Below, in pieces: positions 1-11,397 of a stretch of 64,000 nucleotides of DNA. Numbering within the stretch: the first letter of the stretch is position 1; every line of letters starts with the position of its first letter. The stretch covers positions 3,100,001 through 3,164,000 of the forward strand of contig NZ_CP046804.1 in assembly GCF_009763805.1 (NCBI RefSeq). Direction: 5' to 3'. A program made the translations under genes and the position numbers. Source of the stretch: Vibrio cidicii. GTDB taxonomy: Bacteria > Pseudomonadota > Gammaproteobacteria > Enterobacterales > Vibrionaceae. The notes below the pieces were generated by a model. It was given only the letters and a program-made list of their open reading frames with translations. It was not told the origin of the DNA and did not search any database.

Positions 1-797
1 TTACTTGCTTCACTGATTGACTCGATGTTGGATATCGCCGCTTCTGTGGTGAATTTGGTGGTGGTGCGCTACGCGTTGCAACCCGCCGACGAAGAGCACA
101 CCTTCGGCCATGGCAAAGCGGAATCTTTGGCCGCTTTGGCGCAGGCGATGTTTATTTCCGGTTCGGCGGTTTTCCTCATCTTAAATGGCGTTGATCGCTT
201 TTTCCGCCCTCACTTGTTGAACTCCCCGAATACGGCGTTTATGTCAGCTTATTTGCCATGGTGGTCACGCTGGGCTTGGTGACATTTCAAAAATACGTGG
301 TGAAAGCAACGGGTAGCCAAGCGATTGCCGCCGATTCCCTCCATTATCAAAGCGATCTGTTTATGAATGCCGCAATCATGTTGGCACTTGGATTGAGTTA
401 CTTTGGCGTTGGTCAAGCGGATGCGGTGTTTGCGGTTGGCATTGGGCTATTTATCCTCTATAGCGCGTTCAAAATGGTCAGTGAGGCGGTGCAAACGCTG
501 CTCGATCGTAAATTGCCTGACGAAGAACTTGAACAGATACATTGCGCGTGCCTAACGGTCGAGCATGTCCTCGGGGTGCATCAGTTGCGCACGCGCATGT
601 CGGGCCCAACGCGTTTTATCCAGTTGCATCTTGAGCTAGACGATCATTTACCGCTGATCAAAGCGCACCAAATTGCCGACGAAGTGGAAGCGAAACTGTT
701 GGAACTGTTTCCCGCCTCGGATGTGTTGATCCATCAAGATCCTTACTCTGTGGTGGTCAGCAGCGAGAAAGAGCACATTGAACAGCAGTGGTCGTAA
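1..797 (+). CDS. fieF: Cation-efflux (CDF) pump FieF, 5' end cut by window, one frameshift
   Basis: Inner-membrane cation diffusion facilitator that exports Fe(II)/Zn(II) in exchange for protons. The reading frame is open from base 1, so the N-terminus lies outside the window. The metal-site motifs are visible: DSMLD in an early membrane helix, HTFGHGKAE in the loop, and SLHYQSD (His and Asp) in the later helix, followed by the cytoplasmic C-terminal domain. The frame breaks after ...RPHLLNSP: one C missing from the C-run at 224-227 restores [16 protein letters not shown] and joins the rest of the protein. I read this as a sequencing deletion rather than a pseudogene. The neighbour pfkA is the usual one in gamma-proteobacteria. 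Confidence 0.9.
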
Positions 798-1078
798 GTG
801 AAAATTCGTTTTGTTTTGAAGACAAAAAAGGTGTTGTTGACTATCTTTCCATCTACATCTATTAAGATTCCTGATCCTGATATGAATCAACAAAGTTTTA
901 CTGCAAAACTGTAATACTCTTACATAAGTAGAAAAGTTACATAAATTTGTGTGTTTTCGTTGGTATTCCTGTAGAGGAAATGTAACATTGCAGACAGATT
1001 TTCCCATTATTTAGGTAGCTGATTACCAGCTACGATTAAGAAAAATTAAATATTGATTGCCAAAGATCGAGGGTGAGC

Positions 1079-2041
1079 ATGATTAAAAAGATCGGTGTTT
1101 TGACAAGTGGTGGCGATGCCCCAGGTATGAACGCGGCAATCCGCGGCGTGGTTCGTACAGCATTGGGTGCAGGCCTTGAAGTGTTTGGTATCTATGACGG
1201 TTACCTTGGTCTCTATGAAGGCCGCATTAAGCCTCTTGATCGTTCAAGCGTTTCTGATGTGATCAACCGTGGTGGTACTTTCCTCGGTTCGGCGCGTTTC
1301 CCTGAATTTAGAGAAGTGGCAGTTCGTGAAAAAGCGATCGAAAACCTAAAAGCTCACGGCATTGATGCGCTGGTGGTGATCGGCGGCGACGGTTCGTACA
1401 TGGGCGCGAAGAAACTGACGGAAATGGGTTACCCATGTATCGGTCTGCCAGGCACAATCGACAACGATATCGCAGGTACGGATTACACCATCGGTTACCT
1501 AACGGCGCTGAATACGGTGATCGAATCGATTGACCGTCTGCGTGATACTTCATCTTCTCACCAGCGTATTTCGATTGTTGAAATCATGGGTCGCCATTGT
1601 GGTGATTTGACGCTGATGTCAGCCATTGCTGGTGGTTGTGAGTACATCATCACGCCAGAAACGGGCTTAGACAAAGAGAAGCTGATCAACAACATTAAAG
1701 ATGGCATCTCGAAAGGTAAGAAACACGCGATCATTGCGCTGACCGAGCTGATGATGGATGCCAACCAATTGGCGAAAGAGATCGAAGCGGGTACAGGACG
1801 TGAAACACGCGCGACCGTTTTGGGTCATATTCAGCGTGGTGGTAAACCAACAGCGTTTGACCGCGTTCTTGCTTCTCGTATGGGTAACTACGCTGTACAT
1901 CTGCTGATGGAAGGTCACGGTGGCCGCTGTGTCGGTATCGTTAAAGAGCAGCTCGTACATCACGATATCATCGATGCAATTGAGAACATGAAGCGCCCAG
2001 TGCGCAATGATTTGTTCAAGGTTGCCGAAGAGCTGTTCTAA
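1079..2041 (+). CDS. pfkA: ATP-dependent 6-phosphofructokinase PfkA
   Basis: Phosphorylates fructose 6-phosphate to fructose 1,6-bisphosphate, the committed step of glycolysis, in the cytoplasm. It has 320 residues, the same length as E. coli PfkA-I. Visible motifs are the N-terminal nucleotide loop [22 protein letters not shown], and the catalytic [16 protein letters not shown] with the conserved Asp. The ATG at 1079 is preferred to the in-frame GTG at 1073 because GAGG at 1069-1072 sits at proper distance from the ATG and overlaps the GTG. It is followed by a strong hairpin terminator and convergent with the MATE gene. Confidence 0.97.
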   Translation: MIKKIGVLTSGGDAPGMNAAIRGVVRTALGAGLEVFGIYDGYLGLYEGRIKPLDRSSVSDVINRGGTFLGSARFPEFREVAVREKAIENLKAHGIDALVVIGGDGSYMGAKKLTEMGYPCIGLPGTIDNDIAGTDYTIGYLTALNTVIESIDRLRDTSSSHQRISIVEIMGRHCGDLTLMSAIAGGCEYIITPETGLDKEKLINNIKDGISKGKKHAIIALTELMMDANQLAKEIEAGTGRETRATVLGHIQRGGKPTAFDRVLASRMGNYAVHLLMEGHGGRCVGIVKEQLVHHDIIDAIENMKRPVRNDLFKVAEELF

Positions 2042-2065
2042 GAATGGTTTGAAACCATATATAAC

Positions 2066-2092
2066 AAGGCCGCGTCACCACGCGGCCTTTTT
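2066..2092. terminator. Hairpin terminator after pfkA, overlapping the MATE gene stop
   Basis: AAGGCCGCG and CGCGGCCTT pair around a TCACCA loop and are followed by a T-run on the + strand. It probably ends pfkA. The repaired 3' end of the convergent MATE gene reaches exactly this hairpin. Confidence 0.85.
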
Positions 2093-3445
2093 CATTGGCT
2101 GTTTTCACTGAGTGGTAAATGTGTTTTGCGTTTATTCAACGCATACAGATAACCGCAAATTCCGCCAGCCAAGTTACCCAGCGCAATCCCAACGAAACAG
2201 GCCTTCAATGGAGTAGAGTTGGCTGCCGAGCCAAGCGGCGGGCAGTGTAAAGAGAAACAGACGCATAAAGCTCCAGCGAAACGCGTTCAGTGGTTCATGC
2301 ATGGCGTTCAAGCCGCTGACCAACATCATAATAATACCGAGAAAGCCGTAACTGGCTGGCACTACCAACAAGTAATGCCACAGGAGATCGCGCACACTCT
2401 GTTCCTGCGAAAAGAGGCTGGCAAGAGGAATGCTTAGTGGCACCATCATTAAAAACACCAGCCCTTGAAAGAGTACTGAAAAACGCATACTGACAAATAG
2501 TCCTTGAAAGGCGCGTTGCGGGTTTTTCGCCCCTAGGTTTTGCGCCATAAACGGTGTCAGGGACGATGTCAGTGCCATCAACACCAGAATCAGTATCGAC
2601 TCAATGCGCTGCGCTGCGCCGTAAGCAGCGACGGCAGCGGTGCCGTGGCTGGAGAGCATCATCATTAATAGCGCACCCGACAGCGGATTCATCGCGTTGG
2701 ATAAGGCAGCAGGTGTGCCCACTCTGAGAATCTGCTGCCAATCTTCGCCAATGCGTTGCCATTTTGGCGCCGCGAGCAACTTTTCTCGTTTAATCAATAC
2801 ATAGAATGAGCCGCACAAGGCGCCGAACCAGCTAAACGCACTGGCAATGGCCGCGCCTTGAATGCCGAGTTCTGGAAATGGACCGATGCCAAAGATCAGC
2901 AGCGGATCGAGAACGCCATTGATAAGTCCGGCTAGCATCATAATCTTGGCGGGCGTTTTGGTATCCCCCGTAGCGCGAATCGCGCTGTTGCCAGCCATCG
3001 GGATGACCAACAGTGGAATGGTGAGATACCAGACATGCATGTACTGAGCGATCAACGGGATGAGTTCTTCTTGCGCGCCAAGTAACGTAAATAGGGGCTC
3101 CACCGTGAAAAAGCCAAGCGTAGAGGCAAGAGCAACCAGCGCAACGGCCAACAGCAAGCCGTGGCTGGTGAAGCGCGCGGCTTGGTTGGCATCGCCCTGA
3201 CCAAGCAATCGGCCAATGCTGGTGGAAAGACCGATGCCGATGCCCATGGTGATGCAGTTCACCGCAAACGTCACTGGGAAGGTGTAGCTGATCGCCGCGA
3301 GTGCTTGGGTGCCGAGTAAGGAAACAAAGAAGGTGTCCACCAAGTTAAACATCTGGATCGCCACCATACCGAAGATCATCGGAATGGTCATTTTGCGTAG
3401 TGTGAGTGCGATAGGGGCGGTGAGTAACCCGTGTTTATCGAGCAT
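2092..3445 (-). CDS. MATE-family multidrug/Na+ antiporter, frameshift near C-terminus
   Basis: About twelve hydrophobic helices in two homologous halves, with the MATE-type opening LRKMTIPMIFGM, GIGIGLSTSIGRLLGQGD and SNAMNPLSGALL. Members export cationic drugs or metabolites using Na+ or H+. As given, the frame ends early in ...EGLFRWDCAG. Removing one A from the GAAAC at 2194-2198 (+ strand) gives EGLFVGIALGNLAGGICGYLYA and runs to a stop at 2092, 454 residues, a normal family length. The ATG at 3445 is chosen over a GTG at 3457 because the family alignment starts at MLDKHG; no clear ribosome site is seen. Substrate cannot be told from sequence. Confidence 0.88.
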
Positions 3446-3469
3446 ATGAGCGACCACTGAGTGGAAAAT

Positions 3470-3494
3470 GGCAAGGATACAAGAAATCCTTGCC
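3470..3494. promoter_or_regulatory. Perfect inverted repeat in the MATE leader
   Basis: GGCAAGGAT and ATCCTTGCC, nine paired bases around a 7-base spacer, lie 25 bases upstream of the MATE start. It may be an operator or a leader hairpin; function is inferred from position only. Confidence 0.5.
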
Positions 3495-3575
3495 AGCAGC
3501 GAGTCAGGGATTTCGACGTAATCCTTTGCCGGACTGTGCGAACTTTTAACTCAATCACAAAAATTTTACCCGTGC

Positions 3576-3606
3576 CCCTTGGGATCGTCATGATCGCCCC
3601 CTATAT
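3576..3606 (+). promoter_or_regulatory. Heat-shock (sigma-32-like) promoter of groESL
   Basis: CCCTTGGGA followed about 13 bases later by CCCCCTATAT resembles the sigma-32 pattern CTTGAAA / CCCCATNT. It lies about 80 bases upstream of groES, where E. coli also has a sigma-32 promoter. Confidence 0.7.
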
Positions 3607-3682
3607 AGTTACCACTAGGCCTAGCGCCCTGTTTTAGGGCAATTATCAAATCAAACATGGAATTTTTCAGGAGAGACGACCG

Positions 3683-5667
<1,985 letters not shown>

Positions 5668-5696
5668 TCATCCCACGGCACTAAGCCTAAATGAGA

Positions 5697-5726
5697 AAAG
5701 CTGAGGAGCAATCCTCAGCTTTTTTA
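5697..5726 (+). terminator. Terminator of groESL
   Basis: AAAGCTGAGGA and TCCTCAGCTTT pair around a GCAA loop, followed by a T-run. Confidence 0.9.
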
Positions 5727-5982
5727 TTGCCTGAAATCTATCCAAAGTTGGCGCAAAGCGCAGAAGATTTTACGCTGTATTGACGATGCAAAAGAATGCT
5801 AGAGATCTGATCTGTATATAACTAAATGATTTTTATGGTTTTGTTCTGATTTTGTTATTTTCTAGCCATATCATTTTTTACAATACAATGACTTGTCTTT
5901 ATTGAACGTCGTTCATAATCATCGCATTCTGGGTATGAATAGCTACCCTTTGGTAAATCAGTGTGATCAGTGGAGACGAAAA
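5727..5982. other. Intergenic leader with a 13-bp perfect palindrome
   Basis: AT-rich stretch between the groEL terminator and the repeat-protein gene. At 5903-5915 it contains TGAACG-T-CGTTCA, a perfect palindrome of the kind bound by dimeric regulators, about 70 bases upstream of the start codon. No gene is seen here. Confidence 0.4.
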
Positions 5983-6537
5983 ATGAAAAAGAGTGTAATT
6001 GCAATGGCGGTGGTAGCGCTGAGCTCAACAACGGCGATGGCGGCAACTCCGGTCATGTTTTCTTCGCTTAATAACTTCAATGCGCCAGATGAAAATGCCG
6101 TATCCGGTGTTCGTTTGGCGGCGCTCTACGGTAAGGTTGAAGAGTTGAAAGGGGTTGATGTCGCGGTGGTTGGTCTTTCAGAAACCGATCGTACCACAGG
6201 GGTAAACTTGGGTTTGTTTGGCGCATCAAAAGTGAATCAAGAGATGACAGGTGCATCGCTTGGTTTCTTTAACTGGAATACCGGAAAAACCACGGGTGCC
6301 AACGTTGGCGTGGTGAACATCACCCACGATGTGAAAGGGGCCAACGTGAGTTTTGTCAACTACTCCGAAGGCAATACCATGGTGGATGTGGGCGCGGCGA
6401 ACTTCTCTGACACCTCAACCGTTCAGGTCGGTGTGTTCAACAAAACGGCGAAGATTGAAGGCGTGCAGATCGGCTTGATTAACTGTGCCGACAACGGTTT
6501 CTTCCCTTGCTTCCCGCTGATCAACTTCGCGAAGTAA
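5983..6537 (+). CDS. Exported glycine/asparagine repeat protein (LA_2272-like surface repeats)
   Basis: 184 residues with a clear signal peptide (MKKSVIAMAVVALSSTTAMA, cleavage before ATPV). The mature part is built of short repeats with the rhythm G-x-N-x-G-hydrophobic-F/V-N, for example GVNLGLFGASK, GASLGFFNWNTG, GANVGVVNITHD, GVQIGLINCADN, suggesting a beta-rich repeat fold. The pattern resembles the surface-repeat family named after Leptospira LA_2272; that assignment is by pattern only. The ATG at 5983 has GGAG seven bases upstream and starts a perfect signal peptide, so the longer upstream frame is rejected. Function is unknown; an outer-surface or periplasmic location is inferred. Confidence 0.75.
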   Translation: MKKSVIAMAVVALSSTTAMAATPVMFSSLNNFNAPDENAVSGVRLAALYGKVEELKGVDVAVVGLSETDRTTGVNLGLFGASKVNQEMTGASLGFFNWNTGKTTGANVGVVNITHDVKGANVSFVNYSEGNTMVDVGAANFSDTSTVQVGVFNKTAKIEGVQIGLINCADNGFFPCFPLINFAK

Positions 6538-6543
6538 CTACTG

Positions 6544-6607
6544 CGTTAAATAAGCACTTCGTTAAATAAGCACTTCGTTAAATAAGCACTTCGTTAAATA
6601 AGCGCTT
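6544..6607. repeat. Four tandem copies of a 16-bp unit
   Basis: The unit CGTTAAATAAGCACTT is repeated four times without interruption starting six bases after the stop codon of the repeat-protein gene; the last copy differs by one base (GCGCTT). It precedes the terminator, so it lies in the 3' untranslated region. Confidence 0.95.
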
Positions 6608-6651
6608 CGCTTCCGTCGAGCAGCGGCCACGTTGATAACTAGCCAAAAAAC

Positions 6652-6678
6652 AACCCCGGACATGATCCGGGGTTTCTT
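6652..6678. terminator. Terminator between convergent genes
   Basis: AACCCCGGA and TCCGGGGTT pair around CATGA and are flanked by A-rich and T-rich ends, so it can serve both the repeat-protein gene and the convergent mgtC-like gene. Confidence 0.85.
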
Positions 6679-6697
6679 ATGACTTGCAGCGCGCAAA

Positions 6698-7195
6698 TTA
6701 TTTAATCAGGCGGGAAGAGCTTCTGCGCTGCTGAATTTTTTGATGTACTCCGCGGCGCAGTGCTTGAATGCGGTTTTCGGCTTTATCGACACCGAGTAGC
6801 ACTGCCAAGGCGAGTAACGTGATCAGCACTGACTGGTGCATCAAACCCAGCCCGATCATCATCCCCATTGAAGCCAGCACCCAAATCACGGCGGCGGATG
6901 TGACGCCGTGGATCTTGCCATCTTGCGTCATCATCACCCCAGCGCCAAGAAAGCCAACGCCAGTAATGATCTGCCCAAGTACCCGTGCTTGATCTAAGGT
7001 GTTGGGCGAGAGATACACCGCCATCGACATAAAGAAGTAGGTACCGGAAATGATCAGAATCGACGTACGGATACCGACGGGCTTACCGCGTGTCTGACGC
7101 TCCGCGCCAATAAGAACACCATTGAGCGCGCAGCACAGTAAGGCCGGCCAGCTAAATGGTTCTATATTCAGAAAAGTGTCTAAAGTCTCTTGCAT
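6698..7195 (-). CDS. MgtC/SapB family membrane protein
   Basis: 165 residues with four to five hydrophobic helices and the family signature GAERQTRGKPVGIRTSILI, then GVGFLGAGVMM and VHGVTSAAVIWVLASMGMM-type sequence. It lacks the soluble C-terminal domain of virulence MgtC, so it is the short SapB/YhiD-like type. Family members modulate Mg2+ adaptation or F-ATPase in some pathogens; the role of this short form is not known. The C-terminal tail is basic (QQRRSSSRLIK). Confidence 0.85.
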   Translation of the reverse strand: MQETLDTFLNIEPFSWPALLCCALNGVLIGAERQTRGKPVGIRTSILIISGTYFFMSMAVYLSPNTLDQARVLGQIITGVGFLGAGVMMTQDGKIHGVTSAAVIWVLASMGMMIGLGLMHQSVLITLLALAVLLGVDKAENRIQALRRGVHQKIQQRRSSSRLIK

Positions 7196-7272
7196 GCTAC
7201 CCCCGCCATTTTCGCGGAGTATGCGTATTGGGGGCGATGAGATCGAACAAAATTTTTTGTTGGTAACGACAA

Positions 7273-8296
7273 TTACTCTAAATGCAAATCGAGCGGTGTT
7301 TTACTTGGCCGACCGCCAATTTCGCGTGTCAATTTCGGCACTAAGTAACCGGAAACACGTGCAATGACTCCGTGCATAATGCGCTTCGCTTGTTGGTCGT
7401 CAACAAAGAAATGAGCCGCTCCTTGCACCTTGTCCAAAACATGCAAGTAGTAGGGCAAAATACCAGCATCAAACAGCGATTCGCTCAACGCGACTTGCGC
7501 ATCCACCGTGTCGTTGACCCCTTTAAGCAGCACACTTTGGTTAAGTAGTGTCACACCAACCTGTTTGAGCTTGGCAAGTTGTGTGGTGAGTTCGTGATTG
7601 ATTTCGTTGGCGTGATTAATGTGAGTAACCAAAATCACTTGCAGGCGTGTGCGGGCCAGTGTTTGGCACAGTTCCTCTGTCACTCGCGCTGGAATGACGA
7701 CGGGCAAGCGGCTATGAATTCTCAGCCGTTTAATGTGAGGAATCGCGGCAATATGTTCAACCAGCCATTGGATCTCATCGTCTTTCGCCATCAGTGGATC
7801 GCCGCCGGAGAGAATGACTTCATTGAGTTTCTTGGTGCTCGGCGATGTACTGCAAACTGCGCTGCCAAGCGAATTTGTTGCCCTTGTTTTCCTGGTATGG
7901 AAAGTGGCGACGAAAACAGTATCGGCAGTTGATCGCACAGCCACCTTTGACAATCATTAGCGCGCGATTGCGGTATTTGTGCAGCAGGCCGGGGATCTCG
8001 TTGTCTTGCTCCTCAAGCGGATCATGAGAAAAGCCTTGGTGAACCTCAAACTCGTCACTGAGTGGTAAAACTTGTCTAAGCAAAGGGTCGTGCGGGTTGC
8101 CTTTTTCCATTCTGGCGACAAAGCTGCGGGGAACGCGCTGTGCAAACAGCTTGCGCGCCGCAAACCCTGCTTGCCACGGCGCGGGATCGATCTCTAACAT
8201 CTGCAACAAGCTTGTCGGATCTGAGATCCCATTCGCTAGCTGTTTGAGCCAGTTTTGCTCAACAGTTTCGACTTTTCGGGTTATTATATGCGGCAT
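7273..8296 (-). CDS. epmB: EF-P lysine 2,3-aminomutase EpmB (radical SAM), one frameshift
   Basis: Converts (S)-alpha-lysine to (R)-beta-lysine, which EpmA attaches to elongation factor P. The radical-SAM cluster motif GGCAINCRYCFRRHFPY is near residue 120, followed by VILSGGDPLMAKDD; the C-terminus ends GGRPSKTPLDLHLE as in lysine aminomutases. The frame breaks after YIAEH: removing one base from GAAAC (TTT at 7828-7830 on the + strand) yields EHQELNEVILSGGDPL, a full-length protein of about 340 residues. It is divergent from efp, 32 bases apart, the typical gamma-proteobacterial arrangement. Confidence 0.93.
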
Positions 8297-8328
8297 TGAA
8301 TTTAGCTCTAAGAACGTAAGAGGAAAAA

Positions 8329-8895
8329 ATGGCTACAGTTAGCACCAATGAATTTAAAGGCGGTCTGAAACTTATGATTGACAGCGAGCCTTGCGTAATT
8401 CTAGAGAACGAATACGTGAAGCCGGGTAAAGGTCAGGCATTCAACCGTGTTAAAATTCGTAAACTTCTTTCTGGTAAAGTGCTAGAAAAAACATTTAAGT
8501 CTGGCGACACCTGTGAAGTCGCAGACGTTATGGATATCGACCTAGATTATCTCTATTCAGACGGCGAATTCTACCACTTTATGAACAATCAAACCTTCGA
8601 ACAGATTGCTGCTGATGCGAAAGCGGTTGGTGAGAGCGTGAAGTGGTTGGTGGAAAACAACAGCTGTATGCTGACTCTGTGGAATGGTAACCCAATCGCG
8701 GTGACTCCACCAAACTTCGTTGAGTTAGAAGTGACTGAAACCGATCCTGGTCTGAAAGGCGATACTCAAGGCACAGGCGGCAAGCCAGCAACGCTATCAA
8801 CTGGTGCGGTTGTTCGCGTTCCACTTTTCATCCAAATCGGCGAAGTGATCAAAGTGGACACTCGCAGCGGTGAATACGTTGGTCGTGTAAAATAA
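8329..8895 (+). CDS. efp: Elongation factor P
   Basis: Ribosome-binding factor that relieves stalling at polyproline. 188 residues, three beta-barrel domains, with the modified lysine K34 in the loop [10 protein letters not shown]. This sequence matches the EpmA/EpmB-modified class, and both modification genes are in the window. A strong ribosome site (AAGAGG) precedes the start. The promoter must share the 32 bases between efp and epmB with the first codons of epmB. Confidence 0.98.
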   Translation: MATVSTNEFKGGLKLMIDSEPCVILENEYVKPGKGQAFNRVKIRKLLSGKVLEKTFKSGDTCEVADVMDIDLDYLYSDGEFYHFMNNQTFEQIAADAKAVGESVKWLVENNSCMLTLWNGNPIAVTPPNFVELEVTETDPGLKGDTQGTGGKPATLSTGAVVRVPLFIQIGEVIKVDTRSGEYVGRVK

Positions 8896-8911
8896 CTGTT
8901 CATATTAAATC

Positions 8912-8936
8912 AAGGTCGCTTCGGCGGCCTTTTTTA
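8912..8936 (+). terminator. Terminator of efp
   Basis: AAGGTCGC, a TTCG tetraloop and GCGGCCTT followed by six T residues. Confidence 0.88.
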
Positions 8937-9116
8937 ATCTCTGTCGAAAATAATAACTGCGTCCAATATTCGGAAAAAGTTAATTATTTTTATGAATCTT
9001 TCGACTATTTCTACGTGTAAATAATTGTTACATTTGTCCTCGTTGTTGAGTGAGTAAGATAACACTTTGGTTTATTTAGTTTTATCTCATTAAACAACCA
9101 CAACAGGAGAATTATA

Positions 9117-10520
9117 ATGAACAATCCAAGCATAGGATCCAGTTTGAAAGTAGAAGAGCGCCGCCAGTTGTTACGTCGTGGCATGAAAGCGGCGGTGTTC
9201 GGTCTGCCTCTGTTGGCCGTCGCTCTGACTATCAACAGCTCGGTATTGATGACCGATGCCGGATACAGCTACGTTCATCAAAATAACATTACTGGTGAGC
9301 TGGATGTATTCACGGAACCTGGCATTCACTTTCGCATGCCTTTTTTGTCGAAGATCACTCAGTACGACCAAGTGATTACGGTGTCATTTGGCAACAACAC
9401 TGGCGAAGACTTTTACCAGCGGCTCGACCCGGTGCAAGTGCGTTTTGCTGATACCTATATCGGCCAGATCCCGGTGACGTTTCGCTTTAAATTAAGCACC
9501 GATCCTGAAGCTTTGATCAAAATGCACCGCGAGTTTCGCAACAACAGTAACTTGATCGATGCGCTGTTGGTCAAAAACGCACGTAACGTCACGGTGATCA
9601 CTGCAACCCAGTACACGGGCGAAGAGTTCTTCCAAGGTGGACTGAACCAGTTCAAGTCAAAATTGGGCGATCAACTACGTGAAGGGATCTATTTGACTGA
9701 GCGTCGTCAGGTAGAAGTGGAAGAGTTAGATCTGGCGCCGGTGGGCGTAGACCAATCTAACGCTAACCAGCTGCAACGCACCAACCAGTTGGTGTGGAAA
9801 ACCGTGCCGGTGTTAGACAAGACTGGCCAGCCAATTCGTCAGGATAACCCACTGCAGCAGTATGGCATTCAAGTGACTCAGGTGACGATTGGTGATCCGC
9901 AGCCAGAAAAACAGCTTGATCAGCTATTAGCCGATAAAAAGCGCTTAGTGGCCGATCGCATTCGGGCGATTCAGGAACAAGAAACCTCCAAAGCACAAGC
10001 CGAAACGGAGCAGTTACGCAAAGAGATCCAACGTACTCGCGAAGTGCAAGATGCACAGCGTCAAAAAGAGTTGGCGATTATCTCTCAGCAAAAAGATGTC
10101 GAAGTGGCACGTCAAATTGCCGAACGAGAAATTGTTGAGGTAGAAAAGACCAAGCGTTTGGCCGAAGTTGAAAAAGAGAAAGAGCTGGCAATAGCGGAAG
10201 CGAACCTCGCTATTCAAAAGGCCAATGCCTTGTCGGCGGAGTTTGAAGCCAAAGCGATATTAGAAAAAGGGCGTGCAGAAGCGGAAGTGCTAAAAGCCAA
10301 ATATGCGGCACTGGGAGCCAACCGCGAAGTCTACTTGGCCGAGCTCAATCGCGATGTTGCGAACTCGCTCTACAACAACTTGCAAAACTTCCAAGTGCAG
10401 ATGCCACAGAACTATATTGGTGGCAGCGATGAAAGTGGTCTGAAAACCAACCTAGATGTCATCACTGGATTTGGGGCGCTCGGCTTGATGGAGCAAACTA
10501 AGCAGGTAGTGAAGCAATAA
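9117..10520 (+). CDS. SPFH/prohibitin-domain membrane protein
   Basis: 467 residues. One N-terminal membrane helix (about residues 24-43, GLPLLAVALTINSSVLM), then an SPFH/band-7 domain (GELDVFTEPGIHFRMPFLSK), then a long charged coiled coil (about residues 270-400, KELAIISQQKDVEVARQIAEREIV), and a short C-terminal tail. The family scaffolds membrane microdomains and often controls proteases, as HflK/HflC do; a specific partner is not suggested by the neighbours. Single gene with its own AGGAG ribosome site and a terminator behind it. Confidence 0.82.
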   Translation: MNNPSIGSSLKVEERRQLLRRGMKAAVFGLPLLAVALTINSSVLMTDAGYSYVHQNNITGELDVFTEPGIHFRMPFLSKITQYDQVITVSFGNNTGEDFYQRLDPVQVRFADTYIGQIPVTFRFKLSTDPEALIKMHREFRNNSNLIDALLVKNARNVTVITATQYTGEEFFQGGLNQFKSKLGDQLREGIYLTERRQVEVEELDLAPVGVDQSNANQLQRTNQLVWKTVPVLDKTGQPIRQDNPLQQYGIQVTQVTIGDPQPEKQLDQLLADKKRLVADRIRAIQEQETSKAQAETEQLRKEIQRTREVQDAQRQKELAIISQQKDVEVARQIAEREIVEVEKTKRLAEVEKEKELAIAEANLAIQKANALSAEFEAKAILEKGRAEAEVLKAKYAALGANREVYLAELNRDVANSLYNNLQNFQVQMPQNYIGGSDESGLKTNLDVITGFGALGLMEQTKQVVKQ

Positions 10521-10562
10521 GATCATTAGTGGTCAAAAGCTCGTAAAGGGCGCAGATAGAAA

Positions 10563-10592
10563 AAAAGCTGGCGCGAAATCGCCAGCTTTTTG
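10563..10592. terminator. Terminator between the SPFH gene and frdD
   Basis: AAAAGCTGGCG and CGCCAGCTTTT pair around CGAAAT; A- and T-runs on both flanks make it suitable for both converging transcripts. Confidence 0.9.
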
Positions 10593-10622
10593 TTTGCTTA
10601 GATTGGTGTGCTTGGAAAAGCC

Positions 10623-11000
10623 TTACAGCATGAAAATAAACACTACTGAGAGGGCTGAAATGAGGCCAGCAAAGGCGTAGCAGCCAATTTTGCCCACCAC
10701 ACCTGCGTGGATTTTCAAGTCATGCATGCCGTGGTGAACACGGTGCATCGCATGCCACATCGGCAGTGCTAAGGTGCCGATGATAAACAGGGCACCGATA
10801 ATGCTGGTGGCGAAGCTGACCACGCGTTCGTAACTTAACGCTTCAGCATCAATAATGCCAAGCGGGGCAAGAATACCCAGCACGAGCACTGTTACAGGGG
10901 TGATCATGGCAAACCAAGTACCGCCAGCACCAAACAGGCTCCACCAAATTGGCTCGTCAGAACGTTTCGGTGCGGTATTTACGGAATAATTGGGTTTCAT
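10623..11000 (-). CDS. frdD: Fumarate reductase membrane anchor subunit FrdD
   Basis: Small hydrophobic subunit, 125 residues with three membrane helices, that anchors FrdAB and binds menaquinone together with FrdC. The stretch [21 protein letters not shown] with clustered histidines is typical. ATG at 11000 is preferred to TTG at 11006 because GGAG lies eight bases before it. Last gene of the frdABCD operon, 12 bases after frdC. Confidence 0.95.
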   Translation of the reverse strand: MKPNYSVNTAPKRSDEPIWWSLFGAGGTWFAMITPVTVLVLGILAPLGIIDAEALSYERVVSFATSIIGALFIIGTLALPMWHAMHRVHHGMHDLKIHAGVVGKIGCYAFAGLISALSVVFIFML

Positions 11001-11012
11001 AGTCAAAGCTCC

Positions 11013-11396
11013 TTACACCACAACAAGAACGATCAGCGAAATCAAGGCCACGGCGGCCCATTGCGCCAAAACGATGATTTTCTTATCCACTAGTTTGCCA
11101 CCGAGACGGATCGGCATCACCTGCGGCATCATGCTAAAGAAGGTTTGCGCGTGCAGCAAACTGCCCGCCAAAGCCACGATGTTAATGGCGACTACCAGCG
11201 GATTGGCCATAAACGCCAGCCAAGTTTGCCATGCTTCTGGACCCTTCACTAAAGCACCCAAACCAAAAGTAAGGAAGAGAGTGAAAAGGATCAGCGGAAG
11301 CACGGTTGCTTCACGCAGCATGTAAAAGCGGTAGAAAGGATGGCTCTTCCACCAAGTGCGTTTGATTTCGCGAACATAAGGTTTACGGTTACTCAT
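11013..11396 (-). CDS. frdC: Fumarate reductase membrane anchor subunit FrdC
   Basis: 127 residues, beginning MSNRKPYVREIKRTWWKSHPFYRFYMLRE, followed by three membrane helices; this opening is characteristic of FrdC and carries the quinone-site region. One base separates it from frdB, so translation is probably coupled. Confidence 0.95.
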   Translation of the reverse strand: MSNRKPYVREIKRTWWKSHPFYRFYMLREATVLPLILFTLFLTFGLGALVKGPEAWQTWLAFMANPLVVAINIVALAGSLLHAQTFFSMMPQVMPIRLGGKLVDKKIIVLAQWAAVALISLIVLVVV

Positions 11397-11397
11397 C

